In this document: in pieces, positions 31,641-45,523 of the stretch
Layout of the letters: every line of letters starts with the position of its first letter
How positions within the stretch are numbered: the first letter of the stretch is position 1
From: Rotaria socialis
Taxonomy: Eukaryota > Rotifera > Eurotatoria > Philodinida > Philodinidae
Assembly: GCA_905331475.1 (NCBI GenBank)
Contig: CAJNYU010001315.1
Span: 1 to 64,000, forward strand
Reading direction: 5' to 3'
DNA length: 64,000 nucleotides
Notes under the pieces: model-generated
The model's database searches: none
What the model was told of the DNA's origin: nothing
What the model saw: the letters and a program-made list of their open reading frames with translations, nothing else
Position numbers and translations under genes: made by a program

Positions 31641-34600
31641 GTATACTCACAAGTTCGTTGCTTTACAAAGTATGATGAACATCAAAGCGAGAAGAATATT
31701 TCATGATTTTCTAATTTTGAATCGTGACAAATAAAAATTCAATTTCATAAAAACATTTCACTGACGTACTTCGATGAAAAAGTTTTAGGTAGAGTTCCAG
31801 CTTAGTGAACGAGTGAGGATGAGTTCCAGTGGAACACAAGCCGGGAATATTAGGAATGTCGAAGAAGGTCCCGAGAGAACTGATGCGACTACTGAATTCA
31901 ACAAGTTCTGAATAGAGTCCACCAAAACTGGGAAGAAATGGCGCTAGAACACGATTATCAGAGTCCTGCTTTCGAGTTTCTATCATTTTGCAAGATTTTT
32001 CGGTCGAAAACAGCGGTTTTCCTGCGAATTTGAGCACTAAAATCGTCGATGGGCCTAATAATGATATGCACACAATATTCGAGTATTTGATTGAAGTTAT
32101 TTCTACAGAATGAACGGAGAATAATAAAACTTTCTCACACAAAGACAACTAATATTGTGCCACAAATATAAAGCATGCTTTTGATTTGACGACTCACACG
32201 CGATAAAAATTTCTTCTACCAATGCGAATTTTCTGAAAAATTCAATGACATTCAAAACGTTTTAGATGATTCATGTGTTCGTGAATTTTCTTAATGCGCA
32301 TCTCCTCTATGTAAAAACAATCTTATAACAGTCATACCTATGGTCATTGTTTGCTTAGTAAATAGATCAACGATTCCATAAGAAATAAATGCCAATGCTC
32401 TGAAGGCACATACCATGAGCATTGGTATCGTAAAATTAAACGTTGAACGTGACTCAATATCACCCTTCATGGCGTATTTGTTAGAATTCCTAAAAAAAAT
32501 GGTAGTATGTACCATTGTAAAATGACGCCTCAGAAATCTTTAGGCATGTTTAATCAATTGATCGCTACAGTACATATTGATACTCTTGATTTTACTAACT
32601 TTTTGAACTCCTGCGGCGAGAAGTCTCTTGGGTTTGACATTGATGATATTATTACTAATCGGCTACGATCTGTTGAAGGTTCTAGTACTTGAGATGGGCT
32701 CGCACGTGACGAAAAATAATGATCTTTCTGTTTTTTTTTCCTATGCTACGATTTGATCCGTGAAAAAATTCTATTTAATATTTTCATAATATACCGAAGA
32801 CTATGAATACCTGAGATTGCTTTGTAGCTAGTGTGTTACTCGGGGGACATGCATCATATTGATACACTAAAATATATCGTAAGAAAACGTTTCAATGTTT
32901 CACTACAGTCATACGAAGCAGTCTCAATACTGTCAATGTATTCTCTCTCGTCTGCGCTGTGTGTCTCGATAAAAAGACTACCGAGGTTTCATTCAGTGCA
33001 TAAAAATAGGGCTCGAGTAATATTATTCATGTCTTACAGACGAATGGCTAATTTTTAATTACTTTTGCAATGCAATGCGTCTTATAAGAATATGATTATA
33101 AATTGTTTCAATCGTTGAAAGAAATGGAACTATTTTTATTGGTCGCTGACAGGAAAGATGTCAAACACGGCATTATTTTTTGCACTCGATTCATAAAGTA
33201 GACCTTTTCGATCAGTCGCTTCTTATTTATTTTTTGAAAGCTTCTTTTTTACGAATTATCAAAATAAAATAGCACAAAAAAACACTAAATAAAATCCCTT
33301 TTCTTGTGCTAACGTAGGATTCAATTGCAAGAAGTTGATTCATACGGTGTCAATGCACAATGAAAACACATGTGTGGTGATGTAGTTTCCCAACATGTTA
33401 ACTTGATCAAGGGTGTTCTCAATTTATGGAGTCTTCTTCATGGATCACTACAGTGAAATCACGATGCCAGAACTTGAGAATCTCATTGAAGAAACCTAAC
33501 TTGGTTATGAACATTACAAAGGCTATACTCTAGCATGAAAAATGTATCAATTGATAGATGATCATGAGATTGAAACTATAGACATTTCATGAATACAATA
33601 ACCTGTGAAGACATTGAAAAAGTTTGTGACAGACTCTCACTGCTAAAGATATGGTGCAAGTTTACAGAATATTCGGTCGGTTAGTTATGGTTCTCCTAAA
33701 AATACACATAAGAACAGTATATTTGAAGTTCATCTTGCAAAACTCCTTTGTGACAGATTTCTCATAAGACATTAATTGATTGCGAACGTTTTGCGCTTTT
33801 TGATGACCCTCACTTCAGCAATGCAATCAGCGAATGTGTTACTTTATGATAATGATGTTGAGAATACGCTAGCGTCATAGCGTATTCCTTCATGAAAGGA
33901 GCAGTGACAATTTGAATTATCTATTATAAAGATACTAGGACACATAGGCAGAACTGAAACTCGTTTTAAATTATAAATTCACATCCCCACAGAGCTCGTT
34001 TTGATTACGACAGAATAACAGAAAATTTTGATTCGCTCCTGAATTATAATCAATTCAACAGCAGATATTGTATGAGTTCAGGAGAAAGCAAGAAAAAAAA
34101 TTGAATGAAGGCATAAATTAAGATTTATACAAGGCTGTTCGGTAGGAACAAGAAAAGGCTCGAAGAAAAAAAAATTTTTTTAACATAGAGCACCACTCTT
34201 CTTAGCATCGATGTACTGCTAAATATGCAGACTGTTAAGAAAGAGTGTAGTGCATATATAAAAAGATCTTTTATCGATCATACAAGAGATAATTTCTATC
34301 TAGCTTTGATGTGGATTTCAACACTGAACTCTTCCGAGAATTGTATTGATATAATTTTAAAATGCATGTATCTATTTCGTTAGCCTTTTGTTTTGCTGAA
34401 GAAACCAAGAAAATTATGCAATGCTTAGGCATGTTTCATTCGAGCATCATCGAAGAAAAGAAAAAGAATTGCACCATCACCACCGTCACAAAATATAAAT
34501 AGGTTTTTGTTTTTTCAGTAAAATTGTGCAAGCCGTCAGTTCATGCCTTATTCCGTTTGAGACTGAAGCATACTTGGAAAATGGAAGTGACTGTCTTTGG

Positions 34601-35723
34601 TGGCAATCCTTCCGAGGCATGAAGTTAACTCGATACTTGCTTTTTCTGTTATTCCTATTTTTGCGTATTTGTGTTTGCCCATTCATCGTTTATCAAATGC
34701 TAGATCTTGTTTATGTTCTGGCGCACATTTTTTAGTGCTATCCGTTAGATTAACAAAGCACCTGTATAGTACTTGTGTATCTATTTGCAACATAGTAGAT
34801 ATGGATGGAAGGGAAAAGCCCTGTTTGCGATGTACTGCTTTAATTATTAACAACGGATCATTTTAGTGTAAGAAAATGCGTCATTCGAAGAGTACTAATA
34901 CTCTTAATGACGATAAATTAATTGTTTGGTTTACTACTGTCATTAGTAATATCGATATTTGAAAATGAATATGATCCAAAAGTTACTGATTTTTACATAA
35001 TGAAAATCTCAATTAAAAACATTGATATTATATATTATATCTTATTTCAATAAAACACTTAACTAATAACGTCGATTTATGTTGTACCTAAACATAACAA
35101 ACATTCGTTTTTTTTACTTCGAGCAATCCCGATGCCAAATGAATGTCCGACACTTTTTTTAATAATATTAATGCGTTATGTTGAATTTCTCGATAATTTT
35201 ATTTCTTATGCATTATTAAGTAGATACTTTATCATGCTTCAATAAAATATTGAATAATATTTATTGTTTTTAAGGAAACTAACATAAACCAATTATTTGC
35301 ATATTTCATTGAACATTAATCTTCATCTGCAAGAAATCGCTACATTCTTAAAGACTTATTTTTTCCCTCTTTCGTATGATTAATGTTTTCGTTTAAACCT
35401 TCATTGTGAATAGTTTTTCATAGAAGCTGCTCTTCTATAGAAAAATATCCATAAAGTTCAAGAACAGAACAAATTCGACCATTATCAAGGTGCTAATGAA
35501 GGTTTCCACGAAAACGACTACCTCAATCAGACATCAGCCTAGGTGGCTTTGATATTTGCCCGTAAATATTGAAGAGAAACAATAGTTTCGCAAATAATTT
35601 TTATTTGTCTAAAAGCGCTTTCACATCTATATGTTCGAATTAGTCTTCAAACGGGTAACAATTAGTTCCAAACAATTGATTTGTGTGCATTCCTTCTCAA
35701 TATTCATCTTTAATTCTTGACAG
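31641..35723. other. Long intergenic stretch
   Basis: AT-rich, with no convincing gene or RNA. The longest frames (32148-31711 minus, 34597-34866 plus) show no domain, no splice partners and no codon signal that I can judge. Confidence 0.4.
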
Positions 35724-36222
35724 GTGTTACACATAGTGAAATCACCCAACTGGGACTTATTCGTAGCTTGGCTCGGTTTTTATCTACAACAAAAGCTATT
35801 AGGAATTTTAGTTATAGTGAAAAATATACAGTTGATCAATCGTATGAATTAACATATCCAACGTGAAGCAAAGAAAAAATTCTTATATAAATATATCCAT
35901 TAAAAAATATACTCGATAAAATTTTTGCTGACAATGCTCTTGTTGATTTCGATCGATCGACAAATCAGTATGTTTTCTATTTATGAAATAGAAATTTAGT
36001 TATAGATAAAATATTGAACAAGACAACGAATTTAAAACAAGCACGTCAATTACTTGGACAAATTTTACATGCAATACAGGACTTTTATTCCCATTCGAAT
36101 TGGATTGAGTTAGGTAATAAAAAAAATGTCAACGAACTTTTAGGAACATTATACAAAACGGTCTATTAACAAGTGGCTATTTACATGATCAACGTACAGA
36201 CATAGGTGCGATTGAATACAGT
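35724..36222 (+). pseudogene. VWA7-like (von Willebrand A domain-containing 7) relic
   Basis: After a CAG acceptor the frame reads VTHSEITQLGLIRSLARFLS, then stops, then QARQLLGQILHAIQDFYSHS followed by NWIELGN. This is the N-terminal hallmark of VWA7-type proteins (THSDIT...; LG..LH.LQDFYSHSNWVELGN), the part before the VWA domain. At least three in-frame stops occur between about 35870 and 35990, and a frameshift near 36140 moves the continuation (NIIQNGLLTSGYLHDQRTDI) to another frame. Only a fragment survives; no VWA domain follows. Confidence 0.65.
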
Positions 36223-37701
36223 CTGTTTTACTTTTTTTTGTTGTTGATTTAACGCCTCCGAAGAAGCAGCAAAAATTGCAACACTCAACACGAGGTCAAG
36301 TGTGCGGGATATTGGGTATTAGTTTTCAACTAGCAATAACCTCTCCTCGCGAAACGCTCATTGGATAAGGTACTGCCGCTGCGCAAAGATAACGTTACCT
36401 CCAACGAGTCGACTCTTATAAAGCTCGATACGTGCGAAACAAAATCGGTGAATGTGTAGACAACCATCGATGAGTCATAGGTTGCGAAAGAACGAACAAA
36501 AAACAGACGACATTTTTCTTTTCTTTTCTATTTTCTCTTCTATCCTCCTTGCCACATGCATTGCACTGGGAATTTTGTCCAATATAATAATTTATCTGAG
36601 TCGAAGGTTTTTTCAATCGAGAACTATTTAAAAAAACATAAATATAACATTTTTATGGTTAATCAGTAGTTATATACAGCGTTGTTAAACGTCGCCACTT
36701 ATTTCTTATTCGCGTTCATACTCGTAAGTTAAAATATCATCTACTCACGTGTGATGCAGATAGATAAACTCAATATTTCACTTTGATTCATTTTTAACAT
36801 AAGAAAAACAAATTAAGTGGGCATTTAATTTTGTGGTTTCACCTATTTTTATTGATCTTAATAAAAGAATGTTACTTGAAAGCTTGAAGTTTGCATGAAA
36901 TACTACAAATGAAAACTACTGTTTGGCAGGATTTTTTTTCTCAGAATAAAAATCAAATAAAAAAAAACATATCACAACAAAAAGATCGAGATCTGTTTAA
37001 AAAAATGGTAAACTAAAATTTTGATATTAACAAGGAGCGTATAATTGTGGTGTTGTTTCGATTGTAATATTTGAAAATGCTTAAAAATATCAATGAATAT
37101 CTAATAGGACAGAAAAATGATAGCGAAAGGCGAACTGAATATTTAATCGAGTTTGTGTCTACGATGCACTGCTGTCGAACGAAGAAAACAGCTTCGCTTA
37201 ATAATTCAGTGAATATTGAGTCATTGTGCTGCTCGTGTATTTCAATTTTTATTTAAACGATTTCATCAATGGTCAATGTTGATATTGGTATTCATAAGTA
37301 GAACTTTCTTTAAATCATGATCGGATGATTTAAGAGACCTGCTATTCGGATATGTTTATTACAGTTGATCATGATAAAAACTTTTTGAGTTTCCTCTGGG
37401 AGAATATCGTCGTGTACGAGAGAAAAATTCATAGTCTTGAGTAAGAATGAAAATTCTAATACGCTCGTTTCCATATTAAATTTTTGTTTGCTTCTCTCTA
37501 TAGAGTAAATGATTTAATTAATATTTTATTAATTAGATTGGCATCGAGGCTTCTAATGCTGTTCTCTTGGGACATCCCTGGGGATGGAAAATAAAATCTA
37601 CCATTATAATCTTGTCAAAAAAAAATTCAATATTCGTTTCAAACAGAAAAAAGAAATATTCAATTAAATTCTTAATTTTTAGACATATTCTATTATCTGA
37701 A
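36223..37701. other. Flank upstream of the Dicer gene
   Basis: AT-rich DNA without a recognised gene. The Dicer promoter and 5'UTR should lie near its right end; no motif stands out. Confidence 0.4.
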
Positions 37702-40700
37702 ATGGGATCATCAAACAGAAATATTACAGTAACTATGGCACCAAGTACAGATGCAAATGTCGTTGTATCAGCTCGAACTTATCAAGTACAGTTTTATTTT
37801 TTTTTCTTCTTAACTTCAATATTTCTATTCAGACGGAATTGATGGAACAAGCCAAATCAGAAAATTTAGTTATATGTCTTCCGACTGGAAGCGGAAAAAC
37901 TTATATTGCCGTAATACTAATAAAAGAAATGTCTCATGCGATTCGTGAAAGCCTAAAAAATGGTGGAAAACGAACAGTTTTTCTTGTTAAAACAGGTAGC
38001 AAATTTTTTCGAATTGTTTCCATTATTTCTTTGTTTGTCTTCAAAGTTCAACTCGTAACTCAGCAAAGTGAATATATTCTTACTCATACAGACCTGACTG
38101 TTGGAAAATATTACGGTGAACTCGCAGTGGATTTATGGAATAAAGAAAAATGGGAATATGAACTTGAAAATCATCAAGTATTAGTATTTACTGCACAAGT
38201 ATTTCTTGATTTAATTGATCATGCTAATTTTTGTAAGAGAACACGAAAACAAAAGGCTATCTTACTGATAAAAATCAATATTGAATTTATTTTAGCATTG
38301 AAACAAGTTAATCTAATTATTTTTGACGAATGTCATCATGCATCAGGTGATGATCGATATGCTGCACTGATGAATAAACACTATGATAATTGCCCTGACC
38401 CACCACGTGTACTTGGTTTGACAGCATCAATTAGCAGTAGAAAAATTAAACCCGACAAATTATTGGATAATGCAAAAGAATTGGAAAAAACTTTTCGGTA
38501 ATTTGTTTTCTTCAAAATTCACTGTAGGGACTTTTGAATCAATGACTGGCAGTATAGAATATCTCTAAGATAGCTTTGAGCATTGTTGATTTTCATAAAC
38601 TTTTCCTATTGGTCTATTCCTACTTGAGGGTTTGCTGTATAAATGATTTTAAAGCCGGTAAATTTATTTAGAGCTCGAATCGAAATTGGTTCGAGTCGAA
38701 ATGAAATTATTAAACATGGTACATCAGTTCAAGTTGAAACAATTCTCTGTTCAAGTTATCGAGATGAAATAATGAAAAATAATGAAAGTTTAACGATTCC
38801 ATTTGAAGTAAGTTAACGTTGATTTCATCCCTTGTTTTGAAAGCATGCAATCAATGAAATGAATTTTCTTCAGTCTTCTTCTATTAATTCTGATGAAAAA
38901 CATTGTTGTTTTATTCTAATCTCTTAGATTCTGAATTTCATGTGCAGTAGCATTGAAGGTTATCTATCAACAAATAATACTACGTATAGAAAACTCGAAA
39001 GAGATCTCACTGACACAATGTTGACAACAGATTATCGTGGTAATAATATTGCAGCTTACAATAAGCAGTCTGCTGATTATACAGCATTTAGTCAATCTCA
39101 ATCCATAACAATACCACAATTGAAAAGTTACCTTAAAAATGTAATAGAAGTTGGTCACGAACTTGGCTTGTATGGTTTGTTATTATTTGCCAAAATCTTA
39201 CGAAATAGATTAAAGTCTAGTCTTGTGCGTTTATCAATGGCTGATTCATCAGCCCGTGAAATTTTCGATGATATGTTTCAACGTCTTGAATGTCTTGTAG
39301 AGGATATATTGAGAAATCTATGGCGACTAAATCGACATAATCTTGAAATATTATTTAGTCCGAAAGTTCGAAAATTATTCAATCGAATTCTTAAACAACA
39401 AAATGAAAACAATAAACGTAGTCGATGCATTGTATTTGTTGAACGTGTATATACGGCGACCATGTTAAGTCAAATTCTATCCAATCTTGCATCATCTCAG
39501 GAACCAACATGGGATACTCCGTTGAAAATAAAACATGTTACTGGTATAAAAGCTCTTTTTTATGATAAACCCATGACAGCAAAATATCAAGTAAGAGCTT
39601 TTGGTGATATTCTGTTGTTGTTGTTGTTGTTGTGATCGATTTATTTGATTTTAGCGTCAAACTATTGAAGAATTTCGATCGCAAAATCTTAATGTTTTAA
39701 TTGCAACAGCAGTCATCGAAGAAGGTGAAGACATTAGATTTCGGAGTTTAGATTGACTGGATTTAATTCTTCATTTTAGGTCTCGATATTCCAGATTGTG
39801 ATTTAGTAATACGTTTTAATAAGCCAAATAATTTTTCGTCTTACATGCAGTCGAAAGGCCGGGCAAGAGCAAAACAAAATGCATCCTATGTTCTTTTTAT
39901 GGACGAATCCAATGCCGACGAATATGCCCGTGATAAAAATGAATATAGTGATTACGAAGAAATAGAAAAGGTTTGTCGACAATAATCATACATTAGTTTT
40001 GACCGCGTTGACAATCGTGTAGCTAAATTCTAGCAAACTATGACGATATCGAATGAGCTTAGAATGTAATTTCGGGCGTATTGGTTAGTAACATAGATGA
40101 ACTAGCAGCAACTACGACGATGTATTTGAATTGCATTCCTCATAAAATAGCTGTCGCAAGGATCAAAACATTCGCTCTCTGTCAGGCATCTCGATGTCAT
40201 ACTTTATTATTTCTTAAATAATTAAAATCCACCGATGGGATCTTTCAGCAAACGTACGCTAACGTTATGAAAAATGCTCTTGTTGTCTCACTAGTTTACT
40301 TTTTCATGGCTCATTTCATAGATGATTCAACAAGGTTTTTCACTGGACGAGAGCGATGATGATCTTGCGGATGATCTATCACGTATTCCACCGTATTGTC
40401 CGTCGAACGGTGTGATTATTGATGCGACACGTGCTGCGCAATTAATCATGCAGTAAGTGATCGAATTTCGCATACGAATACATTAACATTTTCCCTTTAG
40501 ATATTGTGGAGTTCTCGGTAACGGTCAAGTTTATCCTCCTCGATTTCTCTTTCATGGTTGCTGTAGTCCATATACATGTATTTTATCGATGCCAGCAAAT
40601 TGTCCTATTCGTGATGATATTAAGGTATGTGTGAAATATGTAAAAGAAAAAGACAATCTATTAAATGTTTTTTTATTTTTATTCAGTGCGAAAGTAGCAA

Positions 40701-43700
40701 GAAAAAATTAGCAAAATATAAATGTTGTTTAGAAATGGTTAAAAAACTTCACGAACACGGTGAATTTGATGATCATTGTTTACCCAATCGAAATCGTACA
40801 TTACTGAAAATTAAAATACCCATTGAAAATCGAATATTTGATTTAGCCGATGAATTATTCGAGACAAAATCTGAAAGTTCATTTGAAACATTTTCTAAAC
40901 AAGTGATTATAAATTTTTCGATTTATCATAAACGAAGATTTTTCTTTATTTTTCATTAAGATTGCAAAATTTCCTTTGCAAAAGGATCCTGTATCCACCT
41001 GTTGGCATCTTTATCAAATCGATAATCAACTTGGTTTTGTTGTACCCTCTGAATTAAAGAAAGTAAGTTTTTGCTTCGTTTGCTCCAATTGATTTTTTAT
41101 CAAATAGAATATTTAGTTGCCTAGATTTAGTCTTTATGAAAATAATAAGACAACAACAATAGAAATTGTGCATCTAAAATCGATCGGTTATCGGCAATAT
41201 CAAAGTGAATTAGAAGATTTCTGTAAATATCTATTCGAATATGTATTTGATGATATGAATACAAATACGAATCTTAAATTTGATATTGATAATTCAACAT
41301 TTAAATTACTACCTTGCTTATTAACAGGTACGTTTACTGAAGAAATTCATTTTGATTATTTTAGTTTGTTTAGAATCAGGCGATATTGATTGTAATCGAA
41401 TGGCAATAATTTGCAATCGAAGAAATAAACAAGTTCAAAGTCATGCTGAATTAGTCGATGACGAACTTTATTATCCCAGTCATTTACAAGATAAGCGATT
41501 CTGCATGAATGTATCCGATCCGTCGCTATTAAAACGAGCATCGGACTCATGGGATCAAAAGAAGTCGTCGGAAAATATTAAAACTTATGCGGATTATTTT
41601 GAAAATAAATATCCAAATATTCTCGTTCGACGAGATGAATTTCTCGCAACAATGAAAGGAGTTAAAAAAGCAAGAATTAATTATCTAAATGAGATATCAA
41701 CAAATAATAGAAAGGAAAACAAAAATGATTCCGAAAGTAGCGAACCGATCTATTATCCAATTGAAGTTCTTCGTTATGCTCCATTGAATCAAGTAGATTT
41801 CGAATTAATCTATAAACTGCCAAGTATACTTGTCCGTATTTCACAATTGTATCGAATTGAAAGATTAAGAAAATTATTTGCCGACAAAATTCAATATTAT
41901 TCGGTAAGATTAAATTAGCCTACTAGAAAGTACATGTCGTTTCGTAATATTTTACTGTCCGTTAGAACTATCGGGTTAACATTCTACGGAAAAAAAAACA
42001 TTATTTTCAATTATTTTGAGAAATAGGATAAAATTCAATTTGATGATGAATTGAAAGCATCTTCTTTTCTAGAAAGTCAGATACAGGGATACAAAGGTGA
42101 ACCACTTCATTCATTTCTACTATTCTACAGTGTTCATAGAAGCCTATATTACTTATACCAGCACAAAGTGGTTACCGATAAGACCACTGTTGCATTCCCA
42201 GTCAGATGTACTTTTAATGTTTTGTGAGAACAACTCTCTTAATGGAAAATGTTTACACCAAGGTCGTTCTACTTGCTAGAGATATGTGTCATTGTGGTAC
42301 AAATCAGATATTGCTATCTTCTCTAATTATTTCTTCTAGTTATGCGATGCCGATCAAATGCCACTAGTAACGTTCAATGATTATCTTCGTACGAATACCA
42401 ATCTATCGGTAGAATTCTTATAAAAAGAATCATTATTTTCTATAAAATCAATTCATTCTCTTATAGCTGCTGCCACTTGTTCCTTTAAGCTATTCTAGCT
42501 CATCATCATATCAATCATTGTTACAGCCATCACCTGATATTCTTTTTCAAGCCATTACACGTCGTTCAGCTAGTGAAAATACTGATATGGAAAATCTTGA
42601 AATTCTCGGTGATTGTTTTCTAAAATTAACAGTATCTATGTGTTTATATCATCGCTATCCAGAGGCGAGCGCCGGGGCGTTGACAGTCGAAAAAGCAAAA
42701 CAAATCTCGAATAAAAATCTTTATCGAATAGCTGTAAAAAAGCAGTTGAAATCTTATTTAAATGTCATGAAAATTAATTTTCGTGGCAAAGATGCAAATT
42801 GGATTCCTCCTGGATATGTAATTAATGAAACGCCACAATTGACAACCGATGGTGAATCAGTAGATTTAAAAGGTTATTCAACTCAATATGTAAAACGAAA
42901 AGCATTTGCTGATATGATCGAAGCATTCATTGGCGTATTTTTAATTTCCACAGATTATACCATAACAATGCAATTTATGAAATGGTTAAGTATTGATGTT
43001 ATTCCATTGGATAAAAACAGTAAGACGTTTTTTTTATTTCGCTTATTATTTCTTTTTGTGTAATTAGATCATCTAATGGAAGTTCCATCAATTCTATGCT
43101 CGTACAGTGCGAACGATGAAATTCGCCCTATTGTTGATAAATTTTATAAAGAACAAGCATTTGATGACAACGAAAAAATTATAAATTATAATTTCAGAAA
43201 CAAAGCTTATCTTGTTGCAGCATTTACTCATCCATCGAGTTTCGCCAATCGGCTTACGAATTGCTATGAAAGGTGTTTTATTTCAAAGACAATTTGAGAT
43301 TTATCTTACGTTTCTTTTCTGTTTTGTATTATAGATTAGAATTTTTAGGCGATGCTGTTCTAGATTTTCTTGTTACACGACACATTTTTATTACTGATAC
43401 GAAAATTACACCAGGTAAAATTCATGCGCAGAAAAAAAACAGAATCGAAGAATAATGATTCATTCGGCTTTTCCAATCGTGAATAATCAGTGATTGTCTA
43501 ATTCTTAGAATCGTAATATGAACGAGATGATCGTTCAATATTAGAAAGCTATTTTAGGATTTATTTGCTTTCAACAAACAACTTGTGTGCATAAGAAGAA
43601 AAAAAGCAACTCCTTCGCATTTTTTTTTATTTATAGGTCGAGTAACAGATATTCGACAAGATCTATCGAATAACGGTCGTCTAGCGTACATCTTAGTTGC

Positions 43701-44400
43701 CTATCGTCTACATACGAAAATTCTGCACAATTCACCAGACTTATTTGGCAAAATACAAATGTATGCTGGCGATAATGAAGTATTTCCGAAAGATTCATCC
43801 AGTGAAATTATACTAAATAAAGTAAAACAGGAATCATGATAGTAAATGGAAAGAAAATGTTTTTTTTCTTCCTTCCCTACATATTTAGGATATTGACCAA
43901 TGGGCGGATTCTACGGCACCGAAAGCATTAGCCGATGTTTTTGAAGCGCTAGTTGGAGCAGTATTTCTTGATTCTGAAAAATGCTTAAAAACTGTTTGGA
44001 ATGTTATCGAACCTTTACTTCGGCAATACATTGGTATATCGATTATACGGAAAAACTTAATTAGCTATTTTCCTTTTTGCGTTTCTATTATAGATCGATC
44101 CATAGCTAATCCTAATTCAAATCCAATTCGAGAATTTTTTGAGAAAGGTGGAAAAGTTATATCGTAAGCTTTCCTATGTTAATTATTTTGCGAAGCGATT
44201 TATTTTATTAACTTTTCTTTTTTAATAGAGAATCCACTGAGACTGATACTGAAAAAGACACAATAAAGTCTATTTGTATTGTTCAAACAGCAAACGGGCG
44301 TCGAATCGACGGCTCGGGAACAAGTAAAAAAATGGCAAAATACGATGCATGTCGAAAAGCAATTAAATTACTTATGGAATATAATGTGATAGATGATTAA
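37702..44400 (+). CDS. DCR: Dicer, full-length multi-exon gene
   Basis: About 23 exons with mostly 50-65 bp introns give about 1,530 aa. Exons: 37702-37785, 37833-37995, 38047-38232, 38296-38497, 38672-38807, 38928-39590, 39655-39724, 39780-39970, 40322-40452, 40501-40624, 40687-40902, 40961-41062, 41117-41327, 41365-41903, 42027-about 42131, 42340-42408, 42467-43019, 43068-43272, 43335-43414, 43637-43821, 43889-44033, 44094-44163, 44229-44400. Domains in order: helicase (LPTGSGKT, DECH, LGLTAS, ATAVIEEGLDIPD, SKGRARA); Dicer dimerisation (YCGVLGNG region); PAZ (about 41360-41640, TYADYFENKYPN end); RNase IIIa (ENLEILGD, DMIEAFIG); RNase IIIb (LEFLGDAVLDF, DVFEALVGAVFLD); C-terminal dsRBD (SKKMAKYDACRKAI). 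All acidic catalytic positions I can place are present. It cuts dsRNA to small RNAs. The 3' end of exon 15 is uncertain. Confidence 0.93.
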
Positions 44401-45222
44401 TTTTAAATCGAGATTTTTCTACCCTTGAGAAAAAACAGTTGTTTTTAATATGAATAGTACAATTAATTTTAATTTTTAATTTTTTGAATAAATCAAATGC
44501 GAATATTTTAATAAATAAAAATTGAAAATAAGTTGAACTCTACAAAGCTAGATGAAATCGAACGCGAATAATGTCTACGCTGTGCAATTATGAAAATAAT
44601 AGTTCGAAGCTTAATAAAAATTCGGCAAGAACTGTAACTATCAACAAAATCCATGGGAAAGTATTCTGTTCCGATGCTTACAATTTTGGAGCAAGGCTAC
44701 CTCATGATTGGCAAAGTTTTTCTTAATAGTTCAGCTAGAAAATATTTTTCAGCTTTTACTATAGTGTAACGTGCTTGTTCACTAGCGAAATTCCAGTATC
44801 GAAACTCAGTCAGGTAAGTTTGCTATTAATATTTTGTCAAAAGTTGCGGTTTGTCTTTACATGAAGAATGCCATTTCGAACAGAACTTATTAGTAAGAAA
44901 TGCTCCTGCGTTAATAATTTCGAGCAGTTTTCATGTTTATGCTTCTTCTTTTCTCTTGGGATAAACTCTAATACATGTTAAAGAAGACAAAACAAAAAGG
45001 TAGACATCTTAACGCTTATTTTTGCTTCGGAGAATATTGTATTTCTATTCACGTGTTCATGTGGGAAAACATGGGATCTGATAGAAGTCAAACTACTAAG
45101 GACTAAAACATATGATAGAAATAATCTAATTAAATCTCTATTACTCATATATTTGCTTTTTCTGTTTGCTATACTAAATCGGGGCAGTTGGTTCGAGAAA
45201 TCTACTAAATTTTCCTACGCTT
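44401..45222. other. 3' flank of the Dicer gene
   Basis: AT-rich, with several AATAAA-like words near 44490-44515 that may serve polyadenylation. No gene seen. Confidence 0.4.
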
Positions 45223-45302
45223 TAAGCCAGGGGGAACAAACTGATTTCCAGGCATAGAAATCACTGGAAATCAAGCAATCAGTTTGTTCCCCCTTGGCTT
45301 CA
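45223..45302. repeat. Strong 80-bp hairpin
   Basis: AAGCCAGGGGGAACAAACTG (45224-45243) pairs with CAGTTTGTTCCCCCTTGGCTT (45280-45300) with one extra base. An inner pair, TGATTTCCAG and CTGGAAATCA, extends the stem. It may be a small foldback MITE or a structured RNA locus. No flanking duplication is clear. Confidence 0.65.
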
Positions 45303-45523
45303 AGTCTTACTCAAGTATTTTATTACCCTTTCGATCTTTGATTCTCTATAAATTAGTTTACTTAGTCTCACTAATAGAAAAGAAAACGTCACAATCCAGA
45401 AGAGAAATCTTATTCTATGTAATTTGAACAAAGTTAAACTTTTAGACTAGACACTGGACTAATTAGCGATGACCATAATGTTCTAATTTTAAGCTAATCT
45501 ATCATATTACCTTCTCGAATATC

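Noticed and set aside
31711-32148. 145-codon minus-strand frame
   Set aside because: No domain, no partner exon and composition like the flanking non-coding DNA. I could not rule out a very old mobile-element fragment.
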